Of a stretch of DNA of 64,000 nt, positions 50,821-58,989 are shown piece after piece. A program made the translations under genes and the position numbers. The stretch's first letter is position 1. The number at the start of each line of letters is the position of its first letter. Source of the DNA: Streptomyces venezuelae (lineage in GTDB: Bacteria; Actinomycetota; Actinomycetes; Streptomycetales; Streptomycetaceae); the NCBI RefSeq assembly GCF_008642295.1, contig NZ_CP029190.1:2514001-2578000 (forward strand), written 5' to 3'. The notes under the pieces were generated by a model that had not been told where the DNA came from, made no database searches, and saw only the letters and a program-made list of their open reading frames with translations.

Positions 50821-51780
50821 ATGACCGCAAGCACCACCCGTCGTACGACCGCCGCCCGGTCCCGGATCGCCGCGGTCGGCGCGATCGCGGTCGCCGGTGC
50901 CCTGATCCTCACCGGCTGTGGCGACCAGACCGACTCGGCCACCAAGAGCACCCCCTCGGCCGGTGCGAACAACGCGCCGCTGTTCTCCAAGCTGCCGAAG
51001 AAGATCCAGGACGCCGGCGTGATCAAGGTCGGCACGGACGCGACCTACGCCCCGATGGAGTTCACCGAGGGCGGCAAGATCGTCGGTGTCGACCCGGACA
51101 TCGCCAAGGCCCTGGAGAAGCAGCTCGGCGTCACCTTCAAGTTCGAGTCGGGCACCTTCGACACCCTGATCAGCAGCATGCAGACGGGCCGCAGCGACGT
51201 GGTCATGTCCTCGCTGACCGACACCAAGGCCCGCCAGGAGGGTCTGGACGACAAGGGCGCCAAGACCGGTGCCGGCGTCGACTTCGTCGACTACTTCTCC
51301 GCCTCCACCGGCATCCTGGTGAAGAAGGGCAACCCGGAGGGCATCAAGACCCTCGACGACCTGTGCGGCAAGACGGTCGCCGTGCAGCGCGGCACCACGT
51401 ACGAGGAGTCCGCGAAGACCCAGGCCGAGAAGTGCAAGACGGACGGCAAGGGCGAGCTCAAGATCGAGTCCTTCCCGACCGACGCCGAGGCCCAGACCCG
51501 AGTGAAGGCCGGTGGCGCCGCCGCCGACCTGAACGACTCCCCGGTGGCCGCGTACATCGCGAAGACCGCGGGCGGCGGCAACGACTTCGAGGCCATCGCC
51601 AACCCGACCGACGCCGGCCTCTTCGGCATCGCCGTGGACAAGAAGAACACCGAGCTGCGCGACGCCCTCAAGGCCGCCCTCGACGCGACCATCAAGGACG
51701 GCACCTACAAGGCCGCCCTGGACAAGTGGAACGCCGGCTCCGGCGCCGTGACCGAGGCGAAGATCAACGCCGGCCAGTGA
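50821..51780 (+). CDS. Amino-acid ABC transporter substrate-binding lipoprotein
   Basis: A 319-residue exported lipoprotein. The signal peptide ends in the lipobox LTGC (Cys near residue 33). The mature part is a type 2 periplasmic-binding fold of the polar amino acid family: VGTDATYAPMEFTEGGKIVGV, LISSMQTGRSDVVMS and KTVAVQRGTTYEES. It delivers an amino acid (Glu/Gln or a related one) to the permease encoded next. ATG at 50821 with GGAGGA before it. First gene of a three-gene operon. Confidence 0.95.
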   Translation: MTASTTRRTTAARSRIAAVGAIAVAGALILTGCGDQTDSATKSTPSAGANNAPLFSKLPKKIQDAGVIKVGTDATYAPMEFTEGGKIVGVDPDIAKALEKQLGVTFKFESGTFDTLISSMQTGRSDVVMSSLTDTKARQEGLDDKGAKTGAGVDFVDYFSASTGILVKKGNPEGIKTLDDLCGKTVAVQRGTTYEESAKTQAEKCKTDGKGELKIESFPTDAEAQTRVKAGGAAADLNDSPVAAYIAKTAGGGNDFEAIANPTDAGLFGIAVDKKNTELRDALKAALDATIKDGTYKAALDKWNAGSGAVTEAKINAGQ

Positions 51781-51842
51781 CATCCCCGGCGGAGTGCTCC
51801 CCTCGCACTCCGCCCCTCTTGCACCACTGAAGGGCAGTCACT

Positions 51843-52787
51843 GTGACTGACAAGCTCGACAAGGCCTCCGGCCCGGCGGACACCCCGCCGGCCGGGGCCG
51901 TTCCTCCCGAGATGATCCGCGCGATCCCGGTCCGGCACTACGGCCGGTGGATCAGCGCCGTGGTCGTCATCGCTCTGGTCGTGGCGCTCGTCTACGCGTT
52001 CGCGCAGGGCAACGTCCGCTGGGCGACCGTCCCGGAGAAGCTGTTCGACCCCACGATCATCGAGGGTCTGGGCAACACCGTCCTGATCAGCATCGCCTCG
52101 ATGGCGCTGGGTCTGGTGCTCGGTGTGGTCTTCGCCGTGATGCGGCTCTCGAAGAACCCGGTGACCAGCACCATCGCCTGGTTCTACATCTGGCTCTTCC
52201 GGGGCACCCCGGTCTACGTCCAGCTGCTCATCTGGTTCAACCTCGCCCTGATCTTCCCGATCCTGAATCTCGGGTTCTACAAGGACGAGATGACCCAGGT
52301 CATGACGCCGTTCCTGGCCGCCCTGCTGGGCCTGGGCCTGAACGAGGGCGCCTACATGGCCGAGATCGTCCGGGCCGGCATCCAGTCGGTCGACGAGGGC
52401 CAGACCGAGGCCTCCCACGCGCTGGGTATGAAGCAGACCCAGACCATGCGCCGGATCGTGCTGCCGCAGGCCATGCGGGTGATCGTGCCGCCCACCGGCA
52501 ACGAGTTCATCAACATGCTGAAGACCTCCTCGCTGGTGGTCGCCGTGCAGTACCCGGACCTCCTGCGGGCCTCCCAGGACATCGCCTCCACCTCGTTCGC
52601 GGTGATGGAGATGTTCTTCGTCGCGTCCATCTGGTACCTGGTCCTGACCAGCATCTTCTCCGTCGGCCAGTTCTACCTGGAGCGGCACTACGCGCGCGGT
52701 TCGCTGCGCACGCTGCCGCCGACGCCGCTGCAGAAGATCAAGGCGAACCTCTCCCGCTTCTCGAACCGCGACAAGGCGGTGGCCTGA
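51843..52787 (+). CDS. Amino-acid ABC transporter permease
   Basis: A 314-residue His/Glu/Gln/Arg-type permease with about five or six membrane segments. The HisM-type start [16 protein letters not shown] and the EAA loop [22 protein letters not shown] are clear. A single permease gene implies a homodimer. The GTG start at 51843 is 62 bases after the binding protein. The stop overlaps the ATPase start as TGATG. Confidence 0.95.
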   Translation: MTDKLDKASGPADTPPAGAVPPEMIRAIPVRHYGRWISAVVVIALVVALVYAFAQGNVRWATVPEKLFDPTIIEGLGNTVLISIASMALGLVLGVVFAVMRLSKNPVTSTIAWFYIWLFRGTPVYVQLLIWFNLALIFPILNLGFYKDEMTQVMTPFLAALLGLGLNEGAYMAEIVRAGIQSVDEGQTEASHALGMKQTQTMRRIVLPQAMRVIVPPTGNEFINMLKTSSLVVAVQYPDLLRASQDIASTSFAVMEMFFVASIWYLVLTSIFSVGQFYLERHYARGSLRTLPPTPLQKIKANLSRFSNRDKAVA

Positions 52788-53554
52788 TGACTGCTACGGC
52801 AATGGTGAAGGCCGAGGGCGTCCACAAGTCCTACGGCGCAGCCCACATCCTCAAGGGCATCGACCTGGAGGTCGCCCCGCGTGAGGTGTTCTGCCTGATC
52901 GGCCCGTCCGGTTCCGGCAAGTCGACCTTCCTCCGGTGCATCAACCACCTGGAGAAGATCAACGGCGGCCGGCTGTACGTCGACGGCGAGCTCGTCGGCT
53001 ACCGCCAGAAGGGCGACAAGCTGTACGAGCTGAAGGACAGCGAGGTCGCGGCCCAGCGCCGGGACATCGGCATGGTCTTCCAGCGGTTCAACCTGTTCCC
53101 GCACATGACGGCCATCGAGAACGTCATGGAAGCCCCGGTCATGGTGAAGGGCGAGAGCAAGTCGGTCGCCCGCGAGCGCGCGATCAAGCTGCTCGACCGG
53201 GTGGGGCTGGGCGACAAGGGCGGCAACTACCCGTCCCAGCTCTCCGGCGGCCAGCAGCAGCGCGTGGCGATCGCCCGTGCGCTGGCCATGGAGCCGAAGC
53301 TGATGCTCTTCGACGAGCCCACTTCGGCCCTGGACCCGGAGCTGGTCGGCGACGTCCTCGACGTCATGCGGGACCTGGCCGAGTCGGGCATGACCATGAT
53401 CGTGGTGACCCACGAGATGGGCTTCGCCCGTGAGGTCGGCGACAACCTGGTCTTCATGGACGGCGGCGTGGTGGTCGAGTCGGGCCACCCGCGCGAGGTC
53501 CTGACCAACCCGCAGCACGACCGGACGAAGGCGTTCCTGTCCAAGGTGCTGTAG
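52787..53554 (+). CDS. Amino-acid ABC transporter ATP-binding protein
   Basis: A 255-residue ATPase of the GlnQ type. Walker [10 protein letters not shown] is near residue 40, the Q loop reads [13 protein letters not shown], the signature is LSGGQQQR and Walker B is [14 protein letters not shown]. It powers import with the preceding permease and binding protein. The ATG overlaps the permease stop. A strong hairpin follows. Confidence 0.96.
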   Translation: MTATAMVKAEGVHKSYGAAHILKGIDLEVAPREVFCLIGPSGSGKSTFLRCINHLEKINGGRLYVDGELVGYRQKGDKLYELKDSEVAAQRRDIGMVFQRFNLFPHMTAIENVMEAPVMVKGESKSVARERAIKLLDRVGLGDKGGNYPSQLSGGQQQRVAIARALAMEPKLMLFDEPTSALDPELVGDVLDVMRDLAESGMTMIVVTHEMGFAREVGDNLVFMDGGVVVESGHPREVLTNPQHDRTKAFLSKVL

Positions 53555-53570
53555 CACTGCGGTACGGCCG

Positions 53571-53606
53571 AAAGGGGCGGTACGGGGATTCCCGTGCCGC
53601 CCCTTC
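53571..53606 (+). terminator. Terminator of the ABC transporter operon
   Basis: A hairpin with 15-base arms (AAGGGGCGGTACGGG and CCCGTGCCGCCCCTT, one mismatched pair) and a four-base loop GATT. It begins 16 bases after the ATPase stop and ends about 28 bases before the convergent methyltransferase stop, so it may serve both. Confidence 0.92.
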
Positions 53607-53634
53607 GCCGTGCCGGGCGGGACCGGCCCAACGG

Positions 53635-54387
53635 CTACTTCAGGCCCAGCACCAGGGCGTCCGAGGGGGACCGCCAGACCGTGCGGGCCTCGCGGAAGCC
53701 CGCCTCGCGCAGGGTGCGGATGTGCCAGGCCTCGTCCGGGGTGTCGCCGTCGGCGTGCTCCCCGTAGATCTCGTAGCGGCGCTTCGTCGGCTCGGCGAGC
53801 ACCGGATCGGCGGCGCACAGCGCCCACCACTCGGCCCAGTCCAGCGCTCCCTGCGCGCGGGCCCGGTCCATGGCGGCGTGCCGGTGGACGCGCTCGGCGG
53901 CGTTGATGGCCGGGGTGGCGGGGTCGGGCATGTGGTCGGCGTTCATGAACACCCCGCCGGTGCGGAGCAGCGGGGCCAGTTGGCCGTAGAGCACGGCGAG
54001 CCGGTCGCTGTGCAGCCAGTGCAGGGCGGTGGCGGTCAGGATCGCGTCGTAGGAGTCGTACGGGAGGGCCGCGGTCCAGTCGCGGTCCTTGAGGTCGGCG
54101 GTGACCAGGGTGACCCGGGGGTCGTCCGCGAAGTGGCCCGCGGCAATGGTCAGCAGGGCGGGGTCGAGATCCACCCCCGTACTGGTGGAATCCGGGAACC
54201 TGCGGAGCAGCCTGTCCGTAATACTTCCCGTACCGCATGCCAGATCCAGCACCCGGGGGGCGGGGCCGGCCAAGGCCTCGACCATGTCCAGCATCACCCG
54301 GAACCGCTCCTCGCGGTCGGGCATGTACCACTCCTGCTGACGGTCCCAGCTGTCCTGCCAGGCCTGCCAGTCGGTACCGACGTTCAT
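53635..54387 (-). CDS. SAM-dependent methyltransferase
   Basis: A 250-residue class I methyltransferase. Motif I is VLDLACGTGSITDRLL, motif II is STGVDLDPALL and post-motif stretches include YDAILTATALHWLHS and LLRTGGVFMNADHM, a pattern of trans-aconitate- or ubiquinone-type small-molecule methyltransferases. I use the ATG at 54387 with GGAGG upstream. Substrate unknown. Divergent from the CGNR-like regulator. Confidence 0.88.
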   Translation of the reverse strand: MNVGTDWQAWQDSWDRQQEWYMPDREERFRVMLDMVEALAGPAPRVLDLACGTGSITDRLLRRFPDSTSTGVDLDPALLTIAAGHFADDPRVTLVTADLKDRDWTAALPYDSYDAILTATALHWLHSDRLAVLYGQLAPLLRTGGVFMNADHMPDPATPAINAAERVHRHAAMDRARAQGALDWAEWWALCAADPVLAEPTKRRYEIYGEHADGDTPDEAWHIRTLREAGFREARTVWRSPSDALVLGLK

Positions 54388-54408
54388 TCCCGAACCCTCC
54401 ACACCCTC

Positions 54409-54449
54409 TGGGCGTAATACCCTCGAAGCCAGAGCAGCCGTTACGCCCA
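54409..54449. promoter_or_regulatory. Perfect 9-bp inverted repeat between methyltransferase and regulator genes
   Basis: TGGGCGTAA (54409-54417) and TTACGCCCA (54441-54449) flank 23 bases in the 103-base divergent gap. The central position and exact complementarity suggest an operator for the CGNR-like regulator or another dimer, covering both promoters. Confidence 0.55.
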
Positions 54450-54490
54450 ACCGTTGTGCACAGCCTAGATCGCAGCCGTAAGGACTACAA

Positions 54491-55120
54491 GTGGAACTGG
54501 CCCATTACTCGGACTATGCCCTGCGCCTGGTCAACACCGAGGAGCCGGCCCGCAACAAGGACACGCTCACCTCGGTGGACGCGGTCCGCAGCCTCTTCGG
54601 GCCCAGCCAGCAGCTGGCCCGACGGGTCACCGACGCAGACCTGACGCGCTTCCGCAACGTCCGGGGGCGGCTGCGCTCGATCTTCGAGGCCGCCGACTCC
54701 GGCGACCACGTCCTCGCGGTCGACCTGCTGAACTCCCTGCTGATGGAGTTCCCGGTCACCCCGCAGATCTCCGGGCACGAGACCCTCGGCCCGGACGGCG
54801 CCCCCAACTGGCACATGCACCTCGCCGACCACACCTCGAACGCCACCGCCGGGTACGCCGCCATCGCCTGCATGGGCCTGGCCTTCCACCTGACGGAGTA
54901 CGGGGCCGACCGGCTCGGGGTGTGCCAGGCCTCGCCCTGCCGCAACGCCTACCTGGACACCTCCACCAACCGCTCCCGGCGCTACTGCTCGGACCGGTGC
55001 GCCACCCGCGCCAACGTGGCCGCCTACCGGGCCCGCAAACGCCTGGAGGCGGAGACCTCGGCGAACAGCGGGCGCACCGCCGTCACCGCCCAGGACAGCC
55101 GGGCCGCCAGCGAGGTCTGA
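54491..55120 (+). CDS. CGNR-like zinc-finger / ABATE regulator
   Basis: A 209-residue protein. The N-terminal ABATE-like domain (about 5-120; YALRLVNTEEP, FRNVRGRLRSIFEAA) is followed by a four-Cys zinc finger: CQASPC, then CSDRCATRANVAAYRARKR, where CATRAN replaces the usual CGNR core. It is a probable transcription factor. The GTG start at 54491 is 41 bases from the inverted repeat. The 3' end overlaps convergent sodX by 97 bases. Presence next to sodX/sodN is conserved in what I recall of S. coelicolor. Confidence 0.87.
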   Translation: MELAHYSDYALRLVNTEEPARNKDTLTSVDAVRSLFGPSQQLARRVTDADLTRFRNVRGRLRSIFEAADSGDHVLAVDLLNSLLMEFPVTPQISGHETLGPDGAPNWHMHLADHTSNATAGYAAIACMGLAFHLTEYGADRLGVCQASPCRNAYLDTSTNRSRRYCSDRCATRANVAAYRARKRLEAETSANSGRTAVTAQDSRAASEV

Positions 55121-55446
55121 TCCCCACCGCGCGGGCGCAGCCTCAGCAGCGCGGTCCCCAGGACCATCTCCTCGGGCACCGCCCCGTAGTCCGTGCTGTC
55201 CCCCGGCGGCACGGCGTACGGGTTGTCGCCGAGCACCCACCAGCCGCCGGGCCGCCTCTCCACGGCCCGCTTGACCACCAGCAGGTCCTGCTGGAACGGG
55301 TGCCGCAGCACCACGACCGCCCCCGGCCGGACCCGGGCCCCGTACCGGACCAGCAGCCGGTCACCGTCCTCCAGCGTCGGCGCCATCGACGGACCGCTCA
55401 CCTCGGCGACCCCGATCCGCCCGTGCCTCTCCCCGCTCACCGGCAT
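55024..55446 (-). CDS. sodX: Nickel-superoxide-dismutase maturation protease SodX
   Basis: A 140-residue S26-type signal-peptidase-like protease: GPSMAPTLEDGD with the catalytic Ser, RHPFQQDLLVVKRAV with the general-base Lys and the GDNPYAV box. It lacks a membrane anchor. SodX removes the N-terminal propeptide of SodN so that the Ni hook can form. It is divergent from sodN with 174 bases between. Its last 97 bases overlap the CGNR-like gene. The start ATG at 55446 has GAGGAGGAGAG nearby. Confidence 0.93.
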   Translation of the reverse strand: MPVSGERHGRIGVAEVSGPSMAPTLEDGDRLLVRYGARVRPGAVVVLRHPFQQDLLVVKRAVERRPGGWWVLGDNPYAVPPGDSTDYGAVPEEMVLGTALLRLRPRGGDQTSLAARLSWAVTAVRPLFAEVSASRRLRAR

Positions 55447-55620
55447 CTCCGCTCTCCTCCTCGGCCTCGCGTCGGCCTCGCGCCGCTCCCGTACATTCGC
55501 TCACGCCCTCCGTCCCGAGCCTGGACTTTTGTCCCAAGCCCCTGGGGGCGCCCGCGAAATCGGGCTTCCCACGGAGTAATCTCCCCTCTTGAGAAGACGA
55601 TCACGAGGAGGACCGCCCCC

Positions 55621-56016
55621 ATGCTTTCCCGCTTCTTCGCCCCCAAGGTGAAGGTCAGCGCCCACTGCGACCTGCCGTGCGGCGTGTACGACCCGGCCCA
55701 GGCCCGTATCGAGGCCGAGTCGGTCAAGGGTTGCCAGGAGAAGTACCAGGCCAACACGGACCAGGACTTCCGCACCCGCGCCATCATCATCAAGGAGCAG
55801 CGCGCCGAGGTCGCCAAGCACCACATCTCGGTGCTGTGGAGCGACTACTTCAAGCCGCCGCACTTCGAAAAGTACCCCGAGCTGCACAAGCTGATCAACG
55901 ACACCCTGAAGGCCCTGTCGGCCGCGAAGGCGTCGAACGACCCGGCGACGGGCCAGGCGGCCCTGGACCTCATCGCCGAGGTCGACCGCATCTTCTGGGA
56001 GACCAAGAAGGCCTGA
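55621..56016 (+). CDS. sodN: Nickel superoxide dismutase
   Basis: A 131-residue NiSOD precursor. A 14-residue propeptide (MLSRFFAPKVKVSA) is followed by the Ni hook HCDLPCGVYDP, which supplies the N-terminal amine, His1, Cys2 and Cys6 after cleavage. The rest is the four-helix bundle ending IAEVDRIFWETKKA. It dismutates superoxide in the cytoplasm. The ribosome site GAGGAGGA lies about ten bases before the ATG. In S. coelicolor sodN is held down, when nickel is scarce, by a small RNA from sodF mRNA that pairs near the sodN ribosome site. Confidence 0.98.
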   Translation: MLSRFFAPKVKVSAHCDLPCGVYDPAQARIEAESVKGCQEKYQANTDQDFRTRAIIIKEQRAEVAKHHISVLWSDYFKPPHFEKYPELHKLINDTLKALSAAKASNDPATGQAALDLIAEVDRIFWETKKA

Positions 56017-56030
56017 TCTCCCTCTAGGAG

Positions 56031-56058
56031 CCCTGACCTGCATTTTCGCAGGTCAGGG
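56031..56058 (+). terminator. Terminator of sodN
   Basis: A perfect 11-base stem, CCCTGACCTGC and its complement, with a six-base loop ATTTTC, 14 bases after the sodN stop. Confidence 0.95.
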
Positions 56059-56166
56059 CACCTACCTGTCCGCACCCGGTCCACAGGCCGCCGAACCTGG
56101 CGTCCATGACGGCCCGGGCTACGCCCCGCCCCTGACTCTCCGGCGGTTTGCTGCCATGCAGTCCTG

Positions 56167-56492
56167 TCAGGAGCGCCGCTGACCATCCACGTGCCGGGCG
56201 AGTGCGTGTATCGCGAGCTTCGCCTGGAAGAGCTCCCGGCGCTGCTCATGCGTCAGGTGCGCAGGACCTCAACCTGGTCCCAAGCTGCGCTTCTCAGCTG
56301 GCGAGCCAAGCCGAGCTGCCGGTGCCTCAGGGCAACCTTCAGGCCGAGGACGCTCGCATCCAGCTGCTTGAGGGCGGCCCGCTGCTTCTTCGGCAACTTC
56401 TTCCGTGGCGTCGGCTGTGCCGCAGACCGCCGCTCTTCCCAGGCCGGTCCTCCTGTGAGCAGATGAACTCGAGGTCGACCCCTGTGCGTCAT
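56167..56492 (-). pseudogene. Unrecognised small gene, apparently frameshifted, low GC
   Basis: On the minus strand an ATG at 56492, with GGAGAG seven bases before it, opens a 79-residue basic protein (KKLPKKQRAALKQLDASV, ending WDQVEVLRT) that stops at 56253. The next frame continues with plausible coding text (THEQRRELFQAKLAIHALAR) to a stop at 56167. The simplest reading is one gene with a frameshift near 56255; two adjacent fragments are also possible. Codon use is less G/C-biased than in neighbours (AAG TTG, GTT, ATA), suggesting foreign origin. Function not recognised. Confidence 0.5.
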
Positions 56493-56772
56493 GAACTCTC
56501 CTGGCGGGCCATGTGGCATGTCCGAGGCCACAGTGTCTCCCGTACCAGACGTCAGGCGCGCGGCACGGCGGGAAGTTGTGCCGCTCGCGAACTGGCAGAC
56601 CGTCTGCTCCCTGGATCCGGCCACCGTAACCCGATGGGCGACACAAGGAGACCCGCGCGGGCGGGTTCCTCTGTGTGAGCCGTCTGCCGGGCTGTTTCGT
56701 TGTCGCCTTACGCCGTTCACCCGGGGCTGCTGGGATTCCTTCGCCAACTCAACTGCGGCTGGAGGCATTTCG
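56493..56772. promoter_or_regulatory. Region upstream of the phoD operon with a possible PHO half-box
   Basis: About 280 bases of lower GC. GTTCACC at 56715-56721 is a perfect PhoP-box core unit, but I see no good second unit at the expected 11-base spacing. A hairpin GGAGACCCGC/GCGGGTTCC lies near 56648-56671. Frames across this stretch lack strong coding character. Confidence 0.35.
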
Positions 56773-57348
56773 GTGAATCTGGTGGTCAACGGAGATGCGG
56801 AGAGCGGACCGGGGGGCGGGTCCGCTCCGGTGGGGTCCGTGGTCGGGTGGACCATTCGGCAGGGGGCGCCCGCGCTGATCGCGTACAGCCTCGGGGGCGG
56901 GTATCCGACCCCGTCCGACCCCGGGCCCGCGCCGCGCGGCAGCCGGTTCTTCTCCGGGGGGAACAGCCCGGTCACCGAGCTGGTGCAGGACGTCGTCGTG
57001 CCGGCCGGGGTGGATGCCGGCAGCGTCCGCTACACGCTCGGCGGCTGGCTGGGCGGGTACCTCGGGCAGGAGGACGGGGTGCAGCTCTCCGTCGAGTTCC
57101 GCGACGCCAAGGGCGCCCCGCTCGCGCTGTCCGTACTGGGGCCGGTGGGTTCCGGGGAGCGGGCGGCGCGTACCGCGCTGCTCCAGCGGAGCGTGACCTC
57201 GACCGTGCCGCCGGGGGCCCGCAGTGCGCGGGTCCGGCTGGTGTTCACCCGGGCGGGCGGCACCTCCAACGACGGGTACGCCGACGCGGTGTCCCTGGTC
57301 CTGAGCGGACTGACCGGACTGACCGGAGTTTCCGGGGGTGCGGCATGA
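56773..57348 (+). CDS. Putative carbohydrate-binding-like beta-sandwich protein
   Basis: A 191-residue protein opening NLVVNGDAESGPGGG, the usual start of CBM4/9-like galactose-binding modules, with later SVRYTLGGWLGGYLGQEDGVQLSVEF and ARVRLVFTRAGGTSNDGYADAVSLVL. There is no signal peptide, odd for such a module; it could be exported in complex with the Tat substrate PhoD. The start is a GTG at 56773 with GGAGG seven bases upstream. It overlaps phoD by ATGA, so the two are coupled and may work together. Confidence 0.75.
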   Translation: MNLVVNGDAESGPGGGSAPVGSVVGWTIRQGAPALIAYSLGGGYPTPSDPGPAPRGSRFFSGGNSPVTELVQDVVVPAGVDAGSVRYTLGGWLGGYLGQEDGVQLSVEFRDAKGAPLALSVLGPVGSGERAARTALLQRSVTSTVPPGARSARVRLVFTRAGGTSNDGYADAVSLVLSGLTGLTGVSGGAA

Positions 57349-58910
57349 GGCTCAACCGGCGTGATCTGCTCAAGGCCGCCGGTGCGGCCGGCGCGCTCAA
57401 CCTGGTCTGGCCGCTGAGTGCCGGGCTGTCCCCCGCGCAGGCCCTGGAGGCGGCGCAGGCCCTGGGGGCCGTGTACGACCCGGCGCCGTTCACCCTCGGG
57501 GTCGGCTCCGGCGATCCGCAGCCGGGCAGTGTGCTGTTGTGGACCCGGCTGGCTCCGGAGCCGCTCGCCGCCGAGCAGGCGCTGCCCGACATCGTCGAGG
57601 TGGAGTGGCTGGTGGCCGAGGACCCGGCGCTGAGCCGGGTGGTGGCCCGGGGCAGCCACCCCGCCTCCGCCACGCTCGGGCACAGCGTGCACGTCGCCGT
57701 GCACGGCCTCGCGCCCGGCACCCGCTACTGGTACGTGTTCCGGGCGCTCGGGAAGTCCAGCCGGGTGGGGCGGACGAAGACGGCCGCGGCCGGCCCGGTC
57801 CCCCGGGTCCGCTTCGCCGCCGCCAACTGCCAGGCGTTCCACGACGGCTTCTACGCCGCGCACCGCGGGATCGCCGCCGAGGATCTCGACTTCGTCGTCC
57901 ACCTCGGGGACTACATCTACGAGCACGGGCCGGTCGGGGGCGACCACGTACGGGACCACGACGCGCCCGCCACCTTCACCCTGGCGGACTACCGGCGCCG
58001 GCACGCCCTCTACAAGGGCGACCCGTCGCTGCGCGATGCACACGCCGCGCACCCCTGGTACCTCACCTGGGACGACCACGAGGTGGTCAACGACTACAGC
58101 GGGACCACCGGCGGTGCCCCCTTCCTCAAGCGCCGCTCGGCCGCCTACCAGGCCTGGTACGAGAACCAGCCGCACCGCGACGCCTCGGCGGCCGGCGGGG
58201 CCGGGCTGCCCGACCCGGAGATCCACCGGGTCCGGCGCTGGGGCGACCTGCTGGAGCTGACGGTGCTGGACCTGCGGTCGTACCGGTCGGCGCAGAACCT
58301 GATCGGGGGGACCATCCTGGGGGCGCAGCAGAAGGGCTGGCTGAAGCAGAACGTCTCCGCGGCCCCGGACAGCTGGCACGTGTGGGCGAACTCGATCATG
58401 CTGAGCCAGCTGCGTTCCCGGGTGGGCGGCGGCTATATGTTCACCGACCAGTGGGACGGGTTCACGGCCGAGCGGAAAGAGGTGCTCACCCATGTGCTGA
58501 ACTCCGGTATGGAGGACCTGGTGGTGGTCACCGGCGACTGGCACTCGGCGTTCGTGGACGACATCCGGCCGGACTTCGACAACACCGCCTCCCCGGTGAT
58601 CGGGACGGAGTTCACGGCCCACTCGGTGACCTCGGGCGCGTACTCGGCGGACTGGAACCGGACCAACGGGCCGGTCATGGGCCGGGGGAACCCGCATCTG
58701 AAGTACTTCGAGGGGAATCGTTACGGCTACGACGTCTACGAGGCGACGCCCGCCCGCTTCTCCGCGCACCTCCGGGTCATCGCCGACCGCCGCGACCCGA
58801 ACTCGCCCGTCACCACCCTGACGAGCTTCCACATCGACCGGGGCGTGGCGGGCTCCTACGAGGACCCTGCGACGAAGAGCTCACCGGCCCAGTGGCGGCG
58901 GGACCAGTAG
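57345..58910 (+). CDS. phoD: Alkaline phosphatase D / phosphodiesterase (PhoD family), Tat-exported
   Basis: A 521-residue secreted enzyme. The twin-arginine signal NRRDLLKAAGAAGALN is at the N terminus. The PhoD N-terminal domain (FTLGVGSGDPQPGSVLLWTRL) and metallophosphatase core (VVHLGDYIYEHG, YLTWDDHEVVNDYSG, VVTGDWHSAF) are complete. It releases phosphate from phosphodiesters or monoesters, usually with Ca2+ and Fe3+. It is coupled to the upstream module gene. The last 12 codons fall inside a 39-base direct repeat that recurs at 61739. Confidence 0.95.
   Translation: MRLNRRDLLKAAGAAGALNLVWPLSAGLSPAQALEAAQALGAVYDPAPFTLGVGSGDPQPGSVLLWTRLAPEPLAAEQALPDIVEVEWLVAEDPALSRVVARGSHPASATLGHSVHVAVHGLAPGTRYWYVFRALGKSSRVGRTKTAAAGPVPRVRFAAANCQAFHDGFYAAHRGIAAEDLDFVVHLGDYIYEHGPVGGDHVRDHDAPATFTLADYRRRHALYKGDPSLRDAHAAHPWYLTWDDHEVVNDYSGTTGGAPFLKRRSAAYQAWYENQPHRDASAAGGAGLPDPEIHRVRRWGDLLELTVLDLRSYRSAQNLIGGTILGAQQKGWLKQNVSAAPDSWHVWANSIMLSQLRSRVGGGYMFTDQWDGFTAERKEVLTHVLNSGMEDLVVVTGDWHSAFVDDIRPDFDNTASPVIGTEFTAHSVTSGAYSADWNRTNGPVMGRGNPHLKYFEGNRYGYDVYEATPARFSAHLRVIADRRDPNSPVTTLTSFHIDRGVAGSYEDPATKSSPAQWRRDQ
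58867..58905. repeat. 39-bp direct repeat, left copy (3' end of phoD)
   Basis: CTGCGACGAAGAGCTCACCG and following bases match 61739-61777 at 35 of 39 positions. The copies bracket the 2.8-kb acyltransferase/P450 segment. Confidence 0.88.
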
Positions 58911-58928
58911 CCGCCCGGGCATGACGCG

Positions 58929-58964
58929 CGGCAGCCGGCCGGCCTTGCGGGCGGCCGGCTGTCG
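58929..58964. terminator. Bidirectional terminator between phoD and the acyltransferase gene
   Basis: Thirteen-base arms CGGCAGCCGGCCG and CGGCCGGCTGTCG (one mismatch) around a ten-base loop. It lies 18 bases after the phoD stop and 25 bases beyond the convergent acyltransferase stop. Confidence 0.9.
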
Positions 58965-58989
58965 CGGTGTTGCTGTTGCTGTTGCTGGG

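Noticed and set aside
56491..56772. N-terminal extension of the carbohydrate-binding-like protein
   Set aside because: The extension has irregular composition. The GTG at 56773 has a well placed GGAGG and gives a standard start of the domain.
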